NCBI GenBank assembly: GCA_003453595.1
Contig: DMOG01000023.1
Span: 1 to 30,078 of the forward strand
Origin: Candidatus Uhrbacteria bacterium
Lineage (GTDB): Bacteria > Patescibacteriota > Patescibacteriia > UBA9934
DNA length: 30,078 nt
Direction: 5' to 3'
In this document: in pieces, positions 1-8,245 of the stretch
Layout of the letters: each line of letters starts with the position of its first letter
Position numbering within the stretch: the stretch's first letter is position 1
Notes under the pieces: model-generated
Database searches by the model: none
What the model saw: the letters and a program-made list of their open reading frames with translations, nothing else
What the model was told of the DNA's origin: nothing
Made by a program: the position numbers and the translations under genes

Positions 1-5
1 ATTCA

Positions 6-63
6 GGAACAGGCCCCTAAGGGGTCTGTTCCCAATAACCTCTTTTTCCAATAACCTCTTTAT
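6..63. repeat. Small inverted repeat plus 16-bp tandem repeat
   Basis: Positions 6-17 and 21-32 form a 12-bp inverted repeat (GGAACAGGCCCC / GGGGTCTGTTCC, one mismatch) around a TAA loop. Its right arm matches the GGGTCTGTTCCC ends of the two 161-bp elements at 6584 and 10591. It is followed by two copies of a 16-bp unit (32-47 and 48-63, CCAATAACCTCTTTTT and CCAATAACCTCTTTAT). It is probably a degenerate end of the same repeat family. Confidence 0.6.
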
Positions 64-107
64 CCACTTTTGTTCACAGGCAAGCACAAAAAATCTGCAA
101 AACATGG

Positions 108-113
108 TAAAAT
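108..113 (+). promoter_or_regulatory. -10 element of leaderless glycosyltransferase gene
   Basis: TAAAAT ends 6 nt before the ATG at 120, so transcription would start at or next to the start codon. No Shine-Dalgarno sequence and no good -35 are seen. Confidence 0.5.
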
Positions 114-119
114 GAATGC

Positions 120-1250
120 ATGAAAATTGGCATTGATGCTAGATTTTTTGGACCCCGAGTGGGAGGTGGCGGGCTTGGCCGTTACGTCTCTGAATTAGTG
201 ACCCATTTACAAAAAATCGACCAGCGGAATCAATATATTTTGTTTCTCAAAAAGGAGAACTTTCACGAATGCAAAATCACAAACAAAAACTTTTCCAAAC
301 AACTAATTGACATCCCTTGGTACAGTATTGAAGAACAAAGAAAAATGCCTGGGATCATTGCCAGATCAAAAATTGACTTCATGCACTATCCACACTGGAA
401 CATTCCGGTATTTTCCAAGGTTCCATTTGTGGTCACAATCCACGATTTAATCATGCTCGAGCTTCCCCACTCGTCTCATGCCAGCACTCGCCACCCTCTT
501 GTCTACGGATTTAAGCATGCCGGATTTAGAATCGTGCTGGAAAATGCAATTCACAGAAGCAAACACATTTTAACAGTTTCAAATTACACAAAATCAAAAA
601 TCCTTGAACACTTTGGAGTTAAAACTAACAAAATTACTGTAATTCCTAATGGAGTCATTCCGCCACGGGAAGCTCGAAGCGTCAGTCTGACAGCTCTGGG
701 AGTTTATCAACCCTATTTCTTGTATGTTGGTAATGCCTATCCGCACAAGAACATTGAGATGATGATGCATGCTTTTTCCCAGTTCCATGAAAATCATCCC
801 TATGCACAATTAGTCATTGCTGGACGACGAGACTTTTTCTCCAAACGGTTAGAAAAAGAAGCTGATGAACTTGGACTGAATTCTGAAAATGTTAGGTTTA
901 TTGATTTGCCAACTGACGAGGAACTGGCAGCTTTATACAAAAATGCATCTTTATTCGTCTTCCCTTCTCGCATCGAAGGATTTGGCATTCCGCCCTTGGA
1001 AGCCATGAGCTATGGAACACCTGTGGCTGCGGCCAATACCAGTTCAATCCCAGAAATTTTAAAAAACGCTGCTCAATACTTTGACCCAGACGACATTGAG
1101 GCCTTGGTCGAGCTTATGCGCCAAGCAGCCGACGAACCAGATCGATTTACAAATTTAGTAAAAGAAGGAGAAAGATTGGCTGAATCTTACACTTGGCACA
1201 AAACTGCCAAAATGACACTGGAAGTTTACAACAATCAATCACTGCTCTGA
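120..1250 (+). CDS. GT4-family glycosyltransferase (group 1)
   Basis: A retaining glycosyltransferase of the GT-B fold that would transfer a sugar from a nucleotide-sugar donor to a growing glycan at the inner face of the membrane. The 376-aa length is normal for GT4. The N-terminal Rossmann part starts MKIGIDARFF and has a Gly-rich acceptor loop (GVGGGG-like). A central HDL (in VVTIHDLIM) and VIPNGV are typical of the family. The C-terminal donor site has the E-x7-E motif in EGFGIPPLEAMSYGTPV (E286 and E294). It is the first gene of a three-gene + strand operon: the DUF4012 gene starts 16 nt after its stop. The start is supported by a -10 hexamer 6 nt upstream, implying a leaderless mRNA. 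Donor and acceptor cannot be read from the sequence. Confidence 0.9.
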   Translation: MKIGIDARFFGPRVGGGGLGRYVSELVTHLQKIDQRNQYILFLKKENFHECKITNKNFSKQLIDIPWYSIEEQRKMPGIIARSKIDFMHYPHWNIPVFSKVPFVVTIHDLIMLELPHSSHASTRHPLVYGFKHAGFRIVLENAIHRSKHILTVSNYTKSKILEHFGVKTNKITVIPNGVIPPREARSVSLTALGVYQPYFLYVGNAYPHKNIEMMMHAFSQFHENHPYAQLVIAGRRDFFSKRLEKEADELGLNSENVRFIDLPTDEELAALYKNASLFVFPSRIEGFGIPPLEAMSYGTPVAAANTSSIPEILKNAAQYFDPDDIEALVELMRQAADEPDRFTNLVKEGERLAESYTWHKTAKMTLEVYNNQSLL

Positions 1251-1266
1251 TCTCAAATTTGGACCC

Positions 1267-3891
1267 ATGCCTGTCAAAAAGAAACAATTTAAACCAAAAA
1301 AAGCAATCAAGCGCATTGCAAAAAAGACACCTATAGTGTCTGGTCTTTACGATGACGCGTTACCGATTTCTCTTAAGTTTAAAGGCATTAATGATAATTT
1401 GCGTCCTGGAATTAGGTTGCATAAAAATTCTCAAGGTTCAATTTCCCCTTATATTGTCAGACTTGAACATCAAGCAAACCAGATTTCTGTTGCGTCCCAA
1501 TCGCACGAAGAAAAAATTAAAGAACTTGCCAAACAACTTGCCTTATCCCTTGAAGATGAAACTCCGGTGCTCAAAGCTCCAAAAGAATCGATATTTTTAT
1601 CTTTAACCACCAAAGACTTAGCTGATCAATTCTCCGAACCTGAACATATCATTGGTAAAATCAAGTTATCAGAGCGATTTATTGCAAATACTTACCAGCC
1701 TACAGCAATGGCGCAGATAGATGTTGAAACTCCAGATGTACTAAGCATTGCTGACTTTAAAGATATTGCAGAGGAACCAGCCCAACCAGTATTAAATATC
1801 GAGATTCAAGATACAAAAGATCATGAATCTCACAAGGTTATTAGTTCTGAAACCATTATCGAGCGCTTCTCACGCATTCATCTGTTGCTCCCTACTCAAG
1901 CTCGCCACCGAGCAATAGCTGGATTCTTGTTATTGTCGTTTATCTTGGTAATGCCACTTCACGCCATGCAAGGCATAGTCCAAACCGCATCGCAAAAAGA
2001 TGATATTACTCAAATTAGTCAAAAAGCACTGGGTGAAATTGAAAACGCCACTACCTCGGCACAAAATCAAAAATTTGCCGCTGCTAGTTTGGACTTCCAG
2101 CGCGCCTCTCAAAGTTTCCAAGACGCCCAAGCCACATTGGAAAACATGAATATTACTGCGGCAGCACTTGTTAATATAATTCCGCAAACTGATCGAACTT
2201 TTGAAACAGTGCAAGGACTTGTACAAGCAGGAACATCACTTTCCAATGCTGGCGCTCAGATTAGCACTGCCATTGAAGAACTTAGCAATGCTGATTCATT
2301 TGATCTTGTTACCAAACTTGGATTACTAACAACCTACATCAAAGCTGCCTTACCCCAAGTAAAAGAAGCTAATTTAGCATTGGAAAAAGTAGACATCTCA
2401 CTTGTACCAGCTCAATATGCTGAAAAAATAAACTTGCTTTTATCAACTACTCCATCACTAGAGGCGTCAATGAGTGAATTCTTAACTTTTTCTGACACAC
2501 TGCAAACACTTTTAGGTGGACAACAAAAGATGCGCTATCTGCTTGCCTTCCAAAACAATACCGAGCTTCGTGCTACTGGAGGTTTTATTGGAAGCTTTGC
2601 CCAAATCGATATGGTTGATGGCAAGATCGTGGATATCAGTATTCCAGAAGGTGGAACATACGATCTCCAAGGTCAACTGACAGAATTTGTTGCGCCTCCA
2701 CAGCCTCTATCTTTACTTAATAGTCGATGGGAACTTCATGATGCCAATTGGCTGCCGGATTTTCCAAGTTCAGCCCAAAAGCTGATGTGGTTCTATGAAA
2801 AAGCTGGTGGGCCAACAGTTGACGGAGTTATTGCCGTTAATGCCACATTAATGCCAAAGCTTTTAGAAATCACTGGCCCGATCGACATGCCAGAATATGG
2901 TCGCACAATCACCAGTGAAAATTTCTTATTTGAAACTCAAAAAATTGTTGAATACGAATACACCGCTTATCAAGATTCAAGTGAGCGTGAACAAGATGCT
3001 CCAAAACAATTTATTGGTGACCTTGCACCAAAACTCTTAGAAATACTCTCAACCGCAGAACCAGAAATGCTCTTACAGGTAGTTGATCTTGCTTCCAATT
3101 CTCTTTTGCAAAAAGATGTTCTTATTTACATGCAAGATAATAAATTACAAAGTGATATCAAAGCTCTTGGTTGGTCTGGATCGCTATTGCAAACCGATGG
3201 TGATTATTTAATGGTTGTAGACTCAAACCTTGGTGGTGGTAAAACCGATTCTGTTATTAAACAAGATATAGATGTTGATGTTGAAATCCAAGCAGACGGA
3301 TCAATAATCAATACAGTAACCATCACCAAAGAACATACTGGACTGGCTAATGCCTTGTTCGAAGGTATAAACAATGTTGACTATCTTCGTCTTTATGTAC
3401 CAAAAGGTAGTGAACTTTTGCAGGCTAGTGGTTTTGAGATCCCTGATGAAAGTCTATTTAAAATTGCCAATGCCCCACTGGCAACCGACAAGGATCTTTT
3501 ACTTTGGACTTCAAACTTCACCCAAGATCCAATCTCTGGAACTGACATCTGGAACGAACAAGGTAAAACTGTTTTTGGAAACTGGATGCAAACAAAACCA
3601 GGCGAGACTGAAATCGTAACCTTTACATATCGTTTGCCATGGAAGTATGAGCAAGAAACAGGATCATTACTAAACAAAGCAAAATCATATCTAGGTTTTA
3701 AAAATCTTGATTCATACTCCATGCTTGTACAAAAACAACCTGGAGTCGAGACTCGTAATACAACCGTCCAATTAACAAATGCTACCAACCAAAGAGTACT
3801 TTGGACATCTAAAAGTGATTTGTTTTCAACCGGCTCAAGCTTTGACAACACTCAAGATATTTCATTATCAGCACTTTTTGAACAATTCTAG
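1267..3891 (+). CDS. DUF4012 domain membrane protein
   Basis: An 874-aa protein with a long basic, probably cytoplasmic N-terminal region (starting MPVKKKQFKPKK). It has one clear transmembrane helix at about residues 217-234 (AIAGFLLLSFILVMPLHA). An Ala/Gln/Ser-rich, helix-forming stretch (about 240-410) follows. The DUF4012 signature MRYLLAFQNNTELRATGGF-IGSF begins at residue 422. The C-terminal part is an extracellular beta-rich domain. DUF4012 proteins are common in CPR and Gram-positive bacteria beside glycosyltransferases, and their biochemical role is not established. Here it lies between a GT4 gene and another single-pass surface protein with 16-nt and 2-nt gaps, so a joint role in making or displaying a surface polymer is inferred. 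Confidence 0.88.
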   Translation: MPVKKKQFKPKKAIKRIAKKTPIVSGLYDDALPISLKFKGINDNLRPGIRLHKNSQGSISPYIVRLEHQANQISVASQSHEEKIKELAKQLALSLEDETPVLKAPKESIFLSLTTKDLADQFSEPEHIIGKIKLSERFIANTYQPTAMAQIDVETPDVLSIADFKDIAEEPAQPVLNIEIQDTKDHESHKVISSETIIERFSRIHLLLPTQARHRAIAGFLLLSFILVMPLHAMQGIVQTASQKDDITQISQKALGEIENATTSAQNQKFAAASLDFQRASQSFQDAQATLENMNITAAALVNIIPQTDRTFETVQGLVQAGTSLSNAGAQISTAIEELSNADSFDLVTKLGLLTTYIKAALPQVKEANLALEKVDISLVPAQYAEKINLLLSTTPSLEASMSEFLTFSDTLQTLLGGQQKMRYLLAFQNNTELRATGGFIGSFAQIDMVDGKIVDISIPEGGTYDLQGQLTEFVAPPQPLSLLNSRWELHDANWLPDFPSSAQKLMWFYEKAGGPTVDGVIAVNATLMPKLLEITGPIDMPEYGRTITSENFLFETQKIVEYEYTAYQDSSEREQDAPKQFIGDLAPKLLEILSTAEPEMLLQVVDLASNSLLQKDVLIYMQDNKLQSDIKALGWSGSLLQTDGDYLMVVDSNLGGGKTDSVIKQDIDVDVEIQADGSIINTVTITKEHTGLANALFEGINNVDYLRLYVPKGSELLQASGFEIPDESLFKIANAPLATDKDLLLWTSNFTQDPISGTDIWNEQGKTVFGNWMQTKPGETEIVTFTYRLPWKYEQETGSLLNKAKSYLGFKNLDSYSMLVQKQPGVETRNTTVQLTNATNQRVLWTSKSDLFSTGSSFDNTQDISLSALFEQF

Positions 3892-3893
3892 CT

Positions 3894-5801
3894 ATGACCC
3901 CAAAGGTAGAAAAACATGAGCACCATGTACATCATGAACAAAAAAAAGATTCGGAAGTTATTAATGATGAAAAACATGAGATAAAAACTCATGGTCACCT
4001 AAGTGATCTTCCGCAAAAAACACGGCAGGAGAAAGAGGCGCTAATGGATGAAGGGCTAGAGGCAATTTATGGTGATCACACCATAAACTTTGAAAAATTA
4101 GATCGAAAAGAAAATAAACTTACCACATTATTACTAACTTCAATTATTATTCTTGGAGTTATTACTGCAACAATGTGGTCAGGTTTTTTTGTCTATACCA
4201 AGTTTTTCGAACCTACTCGCGACAAAGAGTTTACTTTAGAAATTGCCATGGACGACACTATTGTGAGTGGGCAAAAAGCACAAATTGAAGTTCTTTATAC
4301 AAATCCAACCAATGTTCCCGTCGCTGCTTTAGAGTTAGATTTAAATCTTCCATCAGCCTTTAGAACATATAGTTTTAATCAGGAACCAACTGACCTTGAT
4401 AATCTTATCTGGGATTTAGGATCATTGTCTGGCATGTCTGATGGAAAAATTATCGTCGACGGTGTCTGGATTGCTCAAACTCCGTCTGAGACTCCAGTTC
4501 AGGCCCATGCCACTTACAAACCTGGCAACTTTAATTCTAACTTTGAAGAAATTGCTGTTACTTATGTAACAACCCTGGAAAGCACCTTAAAAGCAACAAT
4601 TGAAGGACCGGAAGAAGCCTCAGCTGGACAAGATCTTTTATATAACATGAAAATCGAAAACACCGGAGAAGAAGCTTTTGAACAAGTTCTTATTAATCTT
4701 GATCTGCCTGAAGGATTTTATCTGCAAGACAGTGAGCCTTCATTGGCAGCTGGCGGACCAGCCCAATGGACTATTGCTCACATTGACGCTGGAGCAATAG
4801 AAGAAATCACTTTCTCTGGAACTTTTGCTTCAAACATTGAAAGTTTCCAATACTTCGACGCCACTATCAGTCTAGCAATCGATGATCGATCAGTTGAGCA
4901 AGCAACAGCCCAGGCCTATACTGATGTTCTGGCAAATGACATGACTGTGCAGCTGGTAGCAAACGGATCGTCAAGCAATACCAGCTTGGATATTGGATCA
5001 ACCCTTCGTTTAAGCATTAGTTTAGAAAATACTGAGGATATACCAATTGAGGATATTGATATCTTACTTGATTTCCAAGCAGATGATTCAATTCCAATTA
5101 AATGGAGTAGCGCATCGCTTGATGATGGTACAATTTCAAGTGCTGGAATATCTTGGTCATTTGATTTAATTGAACCTGGAGAAAAAATATTGTTAAACAC
5201 AAGCTTCCCTCTTGATAGTACGCTGGGAGTTGGTGATGCTGATCAGTTTAGGATTGTGGCTTCTGCTAACTATCAAGGCCGAACTGTCATGTCGTCTCCA
5301 ATAGAAGTTTCCATTAATTCTCAAGCCAGTCTATCAACCTCAATTCGTTATTTTGAAGAAGACGGCTCCGCACTTGGTAACGGACCATTACCGCCACAAG
5401 TTGGCAACACAACCACCTATCGAGTCATCTGGAATATTCAAAACAGTCTTCATGATCTAGAAAATATTCGCGTCAGCGCATCACTTCCTCCACATGTCAT
5501 CTGGGCTGGAAACGCCACTCAAGACATTGGCGCTATCACTTTTAATGATTCTGACAAAACAGTCACTTGGAATCTAACTTCCCTTTCCGCAGGTATTTCA
5601 AGTGTTAACGGATCATTCTCAATCTCAATTACTCCTGATGATGGTGACATTGGATCATTTATCAAACTTATTTCAGGAAGTACACTTAGTGCCAAAGATG
5701 TCACAACCGAACAAACGCTTTCCCGCTCAACAGATTCACTAAACACAGATTTAACAGACGACGCCCAAGCCAGCCGAGTTGGTGGAATCGCAGTGGAATA
5801 A
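3894..5801 (+). CDS. Membrane-anchored protein with repeated DUF11-like beta domains
   Basis: A 635-aa single-pass protein. Residues 1-75 are hydrophilic and rich in His, Lys and Glu (starting MTPKVEKHEHHVHHEQKKD), presumably cytoplasmic. Residues about 76-101 form a transmembrane helix (TTLLLTSIIILGVITATMW). The remainder is a series of beta-sandwich-like repeats of about 110-120 residues with the pattern of conserved-repeat/DUF11 domains: polar Asn/Asp, then DLPEGF or LPPHVIW, then WxLGSLSxG or WNLTSLSAG. It begins 2 nt after the DUF4012 stop, so the two are co-transcribed and perhaps translationally coupled. The exposed domains suggest a structural or adhesive surface role. No catalytic motif is seen. 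Confidence 0.75.
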   Translation: MTPKVEKHEHHVHHEQKKDSEVINDEKHEIKTHGHLSDLPQKTRQEKEALMDEGLEAIYGDHTINFEKLDRKENKLTTLLLTSIIILGVITATMWSGFFVYTKFFEPTRDKEFTLEIAMDDTIVSGQKAQIEVLYTNPTNVPVAALELDLNLPSAFRTYSFNQEPTDLDNLIWDLGSLSGMSDGKIIVDGVWIAQTPSETPVQAHATYKPGNFNSNFEEIAVTYVTTLESTLKATIEGPEEASAGQDLLYNMKIENTGEEAFEQVLINLDLPEGFYLQDSEPSLAAGGPAQWTIAHIDAGAIEEITFSGTFASNIESFQYFDATISLAIDDRSVEQATAQAYTDVLANDMTVQLVANGSSSNTSLDIGSTLRLSISLENTEDIPIEDIDILLDFQADDSIPIKWSSASLDDGTISSAGISWSFDLIEPGEKILLNTSFPLDSTLGVGDADQFRIVASANYQGRTVMSSPIEVSINSQASLSTSIRYFEEDGSALGNGPLPPQVGNTTTYRVIWNIQNSLHDLENIRVSASLPPHVIWAGNATQDIGAITFNDSDKTVTWNLTSLSAGISSVNGSFSISITPDDGDIGSFIKLISGSTLSAKDVTTEQTLSRSTDSLNTDLTDDAQASRVGGIAVE

Positions 5802-5837
5802 GTGCACAGTGTTTCAGTGCAAAGCACGCAGTGCGCG
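5802..5837. repeat. Degenerate 7-bp-period repeat
   Basis: Five units of 7, 8, 7, 7 and 7 bp with a GTGCNNA-like pattern (GTGCACA, GTGTTTCA, GTGCAAA and two more) start directly after the stop codon at 5801. They lie in the gap between two convergent genes. Compare 25599-25633 and 29867-29901. Confidence 0.55.
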
Positions 5838-5881
5838 GGTGGCAATTCACGACAAAGGATGTAAAAGGTCACAAGGGTTTT

Positions 5882-6565
5882 TCACCCCTTTCTCCTCCCA
5901 AACACAATCCCCATTGTTTTATCAAACTTTGATGGAAATAGACGGACGCTAAATCCGTGCTCTCGCAGTATTTTTTCGATCTTTGTCTTTGGCCGGTTAC
6001 CGCCGTGATATTCCAATACTATATTTCGCAGTACAGACCAATCGCTTTTGTTCCAAGCTTCGATGATGCCAACCTCAGCTCCTTCAATATCCATCTTTAG
6101 CAAATCGACAACTTTCACGCCAGACTCAGCAATCAAGTCAGACAATTTATAGCCAACAATCGTCCGGCCTTTTATTTTTTGATCTTTTTTTACAACTTTA
6201 TGATTATGACTATCTTTGGAAATCTCTAAAATATAATCTCCCTGCTCTGACACTAGTGCGCCTGGAATAATCTTAACCTTGGACTGCATGTTATTAAACT
6301 TCAAATTCTGATTAATGGCCTCGATATTATTTTCGTCTGGCTCAACGCAGACAATCTGAGCTTTCGGGTTGATCGCCCTGGCATAGAGTGTAAAAAAACC
6401 GGCATGAGCGCCAATGTCAAAAATCGTAGTCGCCTGGCGAATCGCCTCGTCCGCTGCTCGATATTCACCATACTTAAAAATCTCAAACCAAACACTTTCA
6501 TCAGCCTCTTCACGCCAAATGCCACAGATCTTCTTGTTTTGAAATGTAATTTCAGCCTGATTCAT
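5882..6565 (-). CDS. FkbM-family SAM-dependent methyltransferase
   Basis: A 227-aa methyltransferase that probably O-methylates a sugar or related small acceptor using S-adenosylmethionine. Motif I is TIFDIGAHAGFFTLYA (about residues 47-62), followed by the acidic VCVEPDENN loop. The FkbM hallmark VVDLLKMDIEGAEVGII comes later. The ATG at 6565 (MNQAEITF) is chosen because the longer open frame to 6658 runs through the 161-bp repeat element at 6584-6744. A TAGAAT hexamer also lies 10 nt before this ATG. It is convergent with the preceding surface operon, and its function fits glycan decoration. Substrate unknown. Confidence 0.85.
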   Translation of the reverse strand: MNQAEITFQNKKICGIWREEADESVWFEIFKYGEYRAADEAIRQATTIFDIGAHAGFFTLYARAINPKAQIVCVEPDENNIEAINQNLKFNNMQSKVKIIPGALVSEQGDYILEISKDSHNHKVVKKDQKIKGRTIVGYKLSDLIAESGVKVVDLLKMDIEGAEVGIIEAWNKSDWSVLRNIVLEYHGGNRPKTKIEKILREHGFSVRLFPSKFDKTMGIVFGRRKG

Positions 6566-6575
6566 AATTACATAA

Positions 6576-6581
6576 ATTCTA
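6576..6581 (-). promoter_or_regulatory. -10 element of FkbM gene beside repeat element
   Basis: On the minus strand TAGAAT at 6581-6576 lies 10 nt before the ATG at 6565. It sits just outside the terminal repeat of the 161-bp element, so any -35 region would be supplied by the element itself. Confidence 0.4.
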
Positions 6582-6583
6582 TA

Positions 6584-6744
6584 GGGTCTGTTCCCAAATA
6601 CCGCTTTAGACACATTTGGCTGCAATGCTGCCGAGCCGAAGGTGAGAAAAGTGAGCAATAGTGGAGCTATTGTAAGCTTTTCGAATCAAGGCGCAGGCGC
6701 ATTACAGACATAATGGGGCAAAGACGGTATTTGGGAACAGACCC
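6584..6744. mobile_element. 161-bp MITE/REP-like palindromic element, copy 1
   Basis: The ends are a perfect 20-bp inverted repeat (GGGTCTGTTCCCAAATACCG at 6584-6603 and its complement at 6725-6744). The interior is itself a long imperfect hairpin centred on CAATAGTGGAGCTATTG. The reverse complement of this copy matches 10591-10751 with 3 mismatches in 161 bp by eye. It contains no gene. It lies between the FkbM start and the FemAB stop codon, and the stop codon of the latter begins only 1 bp beyond the element. Such transposase-less elements are usually mobilised in trans. Confidence 0.85.
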
Positions 6745-6745
6745 C

Positions 6746-7693
6746 CTATACCTTAAACCTCCTTATTCCTCGGACCGTGCGGTAAAATCCATACCACATA
6801 TGTTTCATCTGCAAATCAAATGTGCCTGGATGTTCAATAATTTTTCCATTGTAACCCATTTTATAGCGAGTAATTCCTTGCCATGGGTGTTTCTGGCTTG
6901 ACCCCACCGGAGCAATGCCCCAAAAATCAAAGGTATGCATACCGCGCACAATTGCATCCTGAATCAAGTACCAATGCAACAAATGCGGAGCCATAACATT
7001 GCGATGAAGATTGCTAGAAGCTCCATGCAAATATGTGCGTACTCCAGCAAAATCAATCATAATATTGGCACAAATCACTCTTCCTTTGTAAAAACCGACT
7101 GCTAAAAATGCATTAGCCCCATCACCATGCAATGTTTCTAACATTGTTTTGTAATAGGCATGCGGGTGAGCACTAAACTGATCACGGGCAGTTGTTTGGT
7201 CAAGCAATCGTTCAAAGTCTTCAAATCTTTTGATGTTCACTATCTTTGGCACCACTCCTTTTCTTTCTGCCAGACGAATATTATAACGAGTCTTTGGTTT
7301 AAAACTTTCAAAAAGAGCTTCTTTGCCAACTGTTAAATCTAAGACAGTGGTGGTTGAGGGTTGCATGTCAGGAACCTGCAAAAGTCCGGCATCTTCAACT
7401 GGCTCAAGGCGTAGAAACATTGATTCATCCAGTTCCTGACGCAAAACTTCAATCCGATGATCAATCGAAGCTGAACCAATCGGCCCTTTTGGCACATACC
7501 AATAATGCTGACCAAGGGGAAGTGGGATTTTTATAGCCTGACCTAAAGTTATTCCTTTTTCATCTTCGCGATAAATCCTTTCCACAACCCGACCAATTGA
7601 TCGTTGAAACTCGCCCCATTGCCAGGAATGCAAAAATCCGCCAAAGCGCGGTGCGTGATTTTCTACCAATCTATTCCATTCTTTACGATCCAT
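6746..7693 (-). CDS. FemAB-like peptidoglycan bridge aminoacyltransferase
   Basis: A 315-aa member of the FemAB/FemX family (two GNAT-like folds). These enzymes add amino acids from aminoacyl-tRNA to the lipid II peptide stem at the cytoplasmic membrane face. Family features visible are HSWQWGEFQRSIG near the N-terminus, PRGP-like VPKGPIG, RYNIRLAERKGV (about 135-146) and the GAxSNLHRN..APHLLHWYLIQDA block (about 229-253). DFWGIAP-like residues near 260-266 follow. The start codon overlaps the ruvA stop by 11 nt in a different frame, so translation is probably coupled to ruvA. The 3' end abuts a 161-bp repeat element. The exact amino acid added is unknown. Confidence 0.85.
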   Translation of the reverse strand: MDRKEWNRLVENHAPRFGGFLHSWQWGEFQRSIGRVVERIYREDEKGITLGQAIKIPLPLGQHYWYVPKGPIGSASIDHRIEVLRQELDESMFLRLEPVEDAGLLQVPDMQPSTTTVLDLTVGKEALFESFKPKTRYNIRLAERKGVVPKIVNIKRFEDFERLLDQTTARDQFSAHPHAYYKTMLETLHGDGANAFLAVGFYKGRVICANIMIDFAGVRTYLHGASSNLHRNVMAPHLLHWYLIQDAIVRGMHTFDFWGIAPVGSSQKHPWQGITRYKMGYNGKIIEHPGTFDLQMKHMWYGFYRTVRGIRRFKV

Positions 7694-8231
7694 GTGACAT
7701 TTGTTTTAAAGCTTCTTTAATGCGATCCTCAACTGTTGCTCCAGTTAAAGTTTTAGCCAAATCCATAGCTTGCCGTCGTGAATATCCCAAACTGACAAGA
7801 GCCTCAACCGTATCCAAATCTCCAGCGCTATATTCTTGCTCCTTAACAAGCACACCCTTTAGTTCAAGAATAATTTTTTGTGCTGTCTTTTTGCCAACTC
7901 CAGGAATACTTGTTAAAAATGCAATATCTTCATGCGAGATCCGATCTTGAATCTGCTTTGGCGTTGTTACCCCTAAAATCTTTTGCGCCAAGCGCGGGCC
8001 GACTCCATTAATGTCAATCAAATTTTCAAAAAGATCCAATGTTGATTGGTCTGGTGCGCCAAATAGTTCATGTCGATCTTCACGGATGTGATCGTAAATC
8101 TGCCAACAAACCATTTCCCCTGCTTCTGGACTACAACCCATGTAGTAAACTCGATAGCCAATCCCGCCAACCTGCACAATACAAGTATCAAGTCCGACAG
8201 TTCTAACAGTTCCCTCAAGATATGCAATCAT
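7683..8231 (-). CDS. ruvA: Holliday junction DNA helicase subunit RuvA
   Basis: 182 aa, close to the usual RuvA length. RuvA tetramers bind four-way junctions and recruit the RuvB motor for branch migration. The N-terminal OB-fold domain starts MIAYLEGTVRTVG and includes VGGIGYRVYY. The two helix-hairpin-helix motifs are visible as LIDINGVGPRLAQKIL and LTSIPGVGKKTAQKIILEL. The C-terminal RuvB-interacting helices end EDRIKEALKQM. A TAAAAT hexamer 8 nt before the ATG overlaps the stop codon of the upstream gene, suggesting a leaderless internal promoter. RuvB and RuvC are not in the window. Confidence 0.95.
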   Translation of the reverse strand: MIAYLEGTVRTVGLDTCIVQVGGIGYRVYYMGCSPEAGEMVCWQIYDHIREDRHELFGAPDQSTLDLFENLIDINGVGPRLAQKILGVTTPKQIQDRISHEDIAFLTSIPGVGKKTAQKIILELKGVLVKEQEYSAGDLDTVEALVSLGYSRRQAMDLAKTLTGATVEDRIKEALKQMSHGS

Positions 8232-8239
8232 AAGTGGCT

Positions 8240-8245
8240 ATTTTA
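8240..8245 (-). promoter_or_regulatory. -10 element of ruvA inside upstream stop codon
   Basis: On the minus strand TAAAAT at 8245-8240 begins with the TAA stop of the 8243-9436 gene and is followed by 8 nt and the ruvA ATG at 8231. Confidence 0.5.

Noticed and set aside
6566..6661. Upstream extension of the FkbM gene and a plus-strand frame at 6404-6661
   Set aside because: They run through the 161-bp repeat element and are not typical of the family. The -10 box supports the ATG at 6565.
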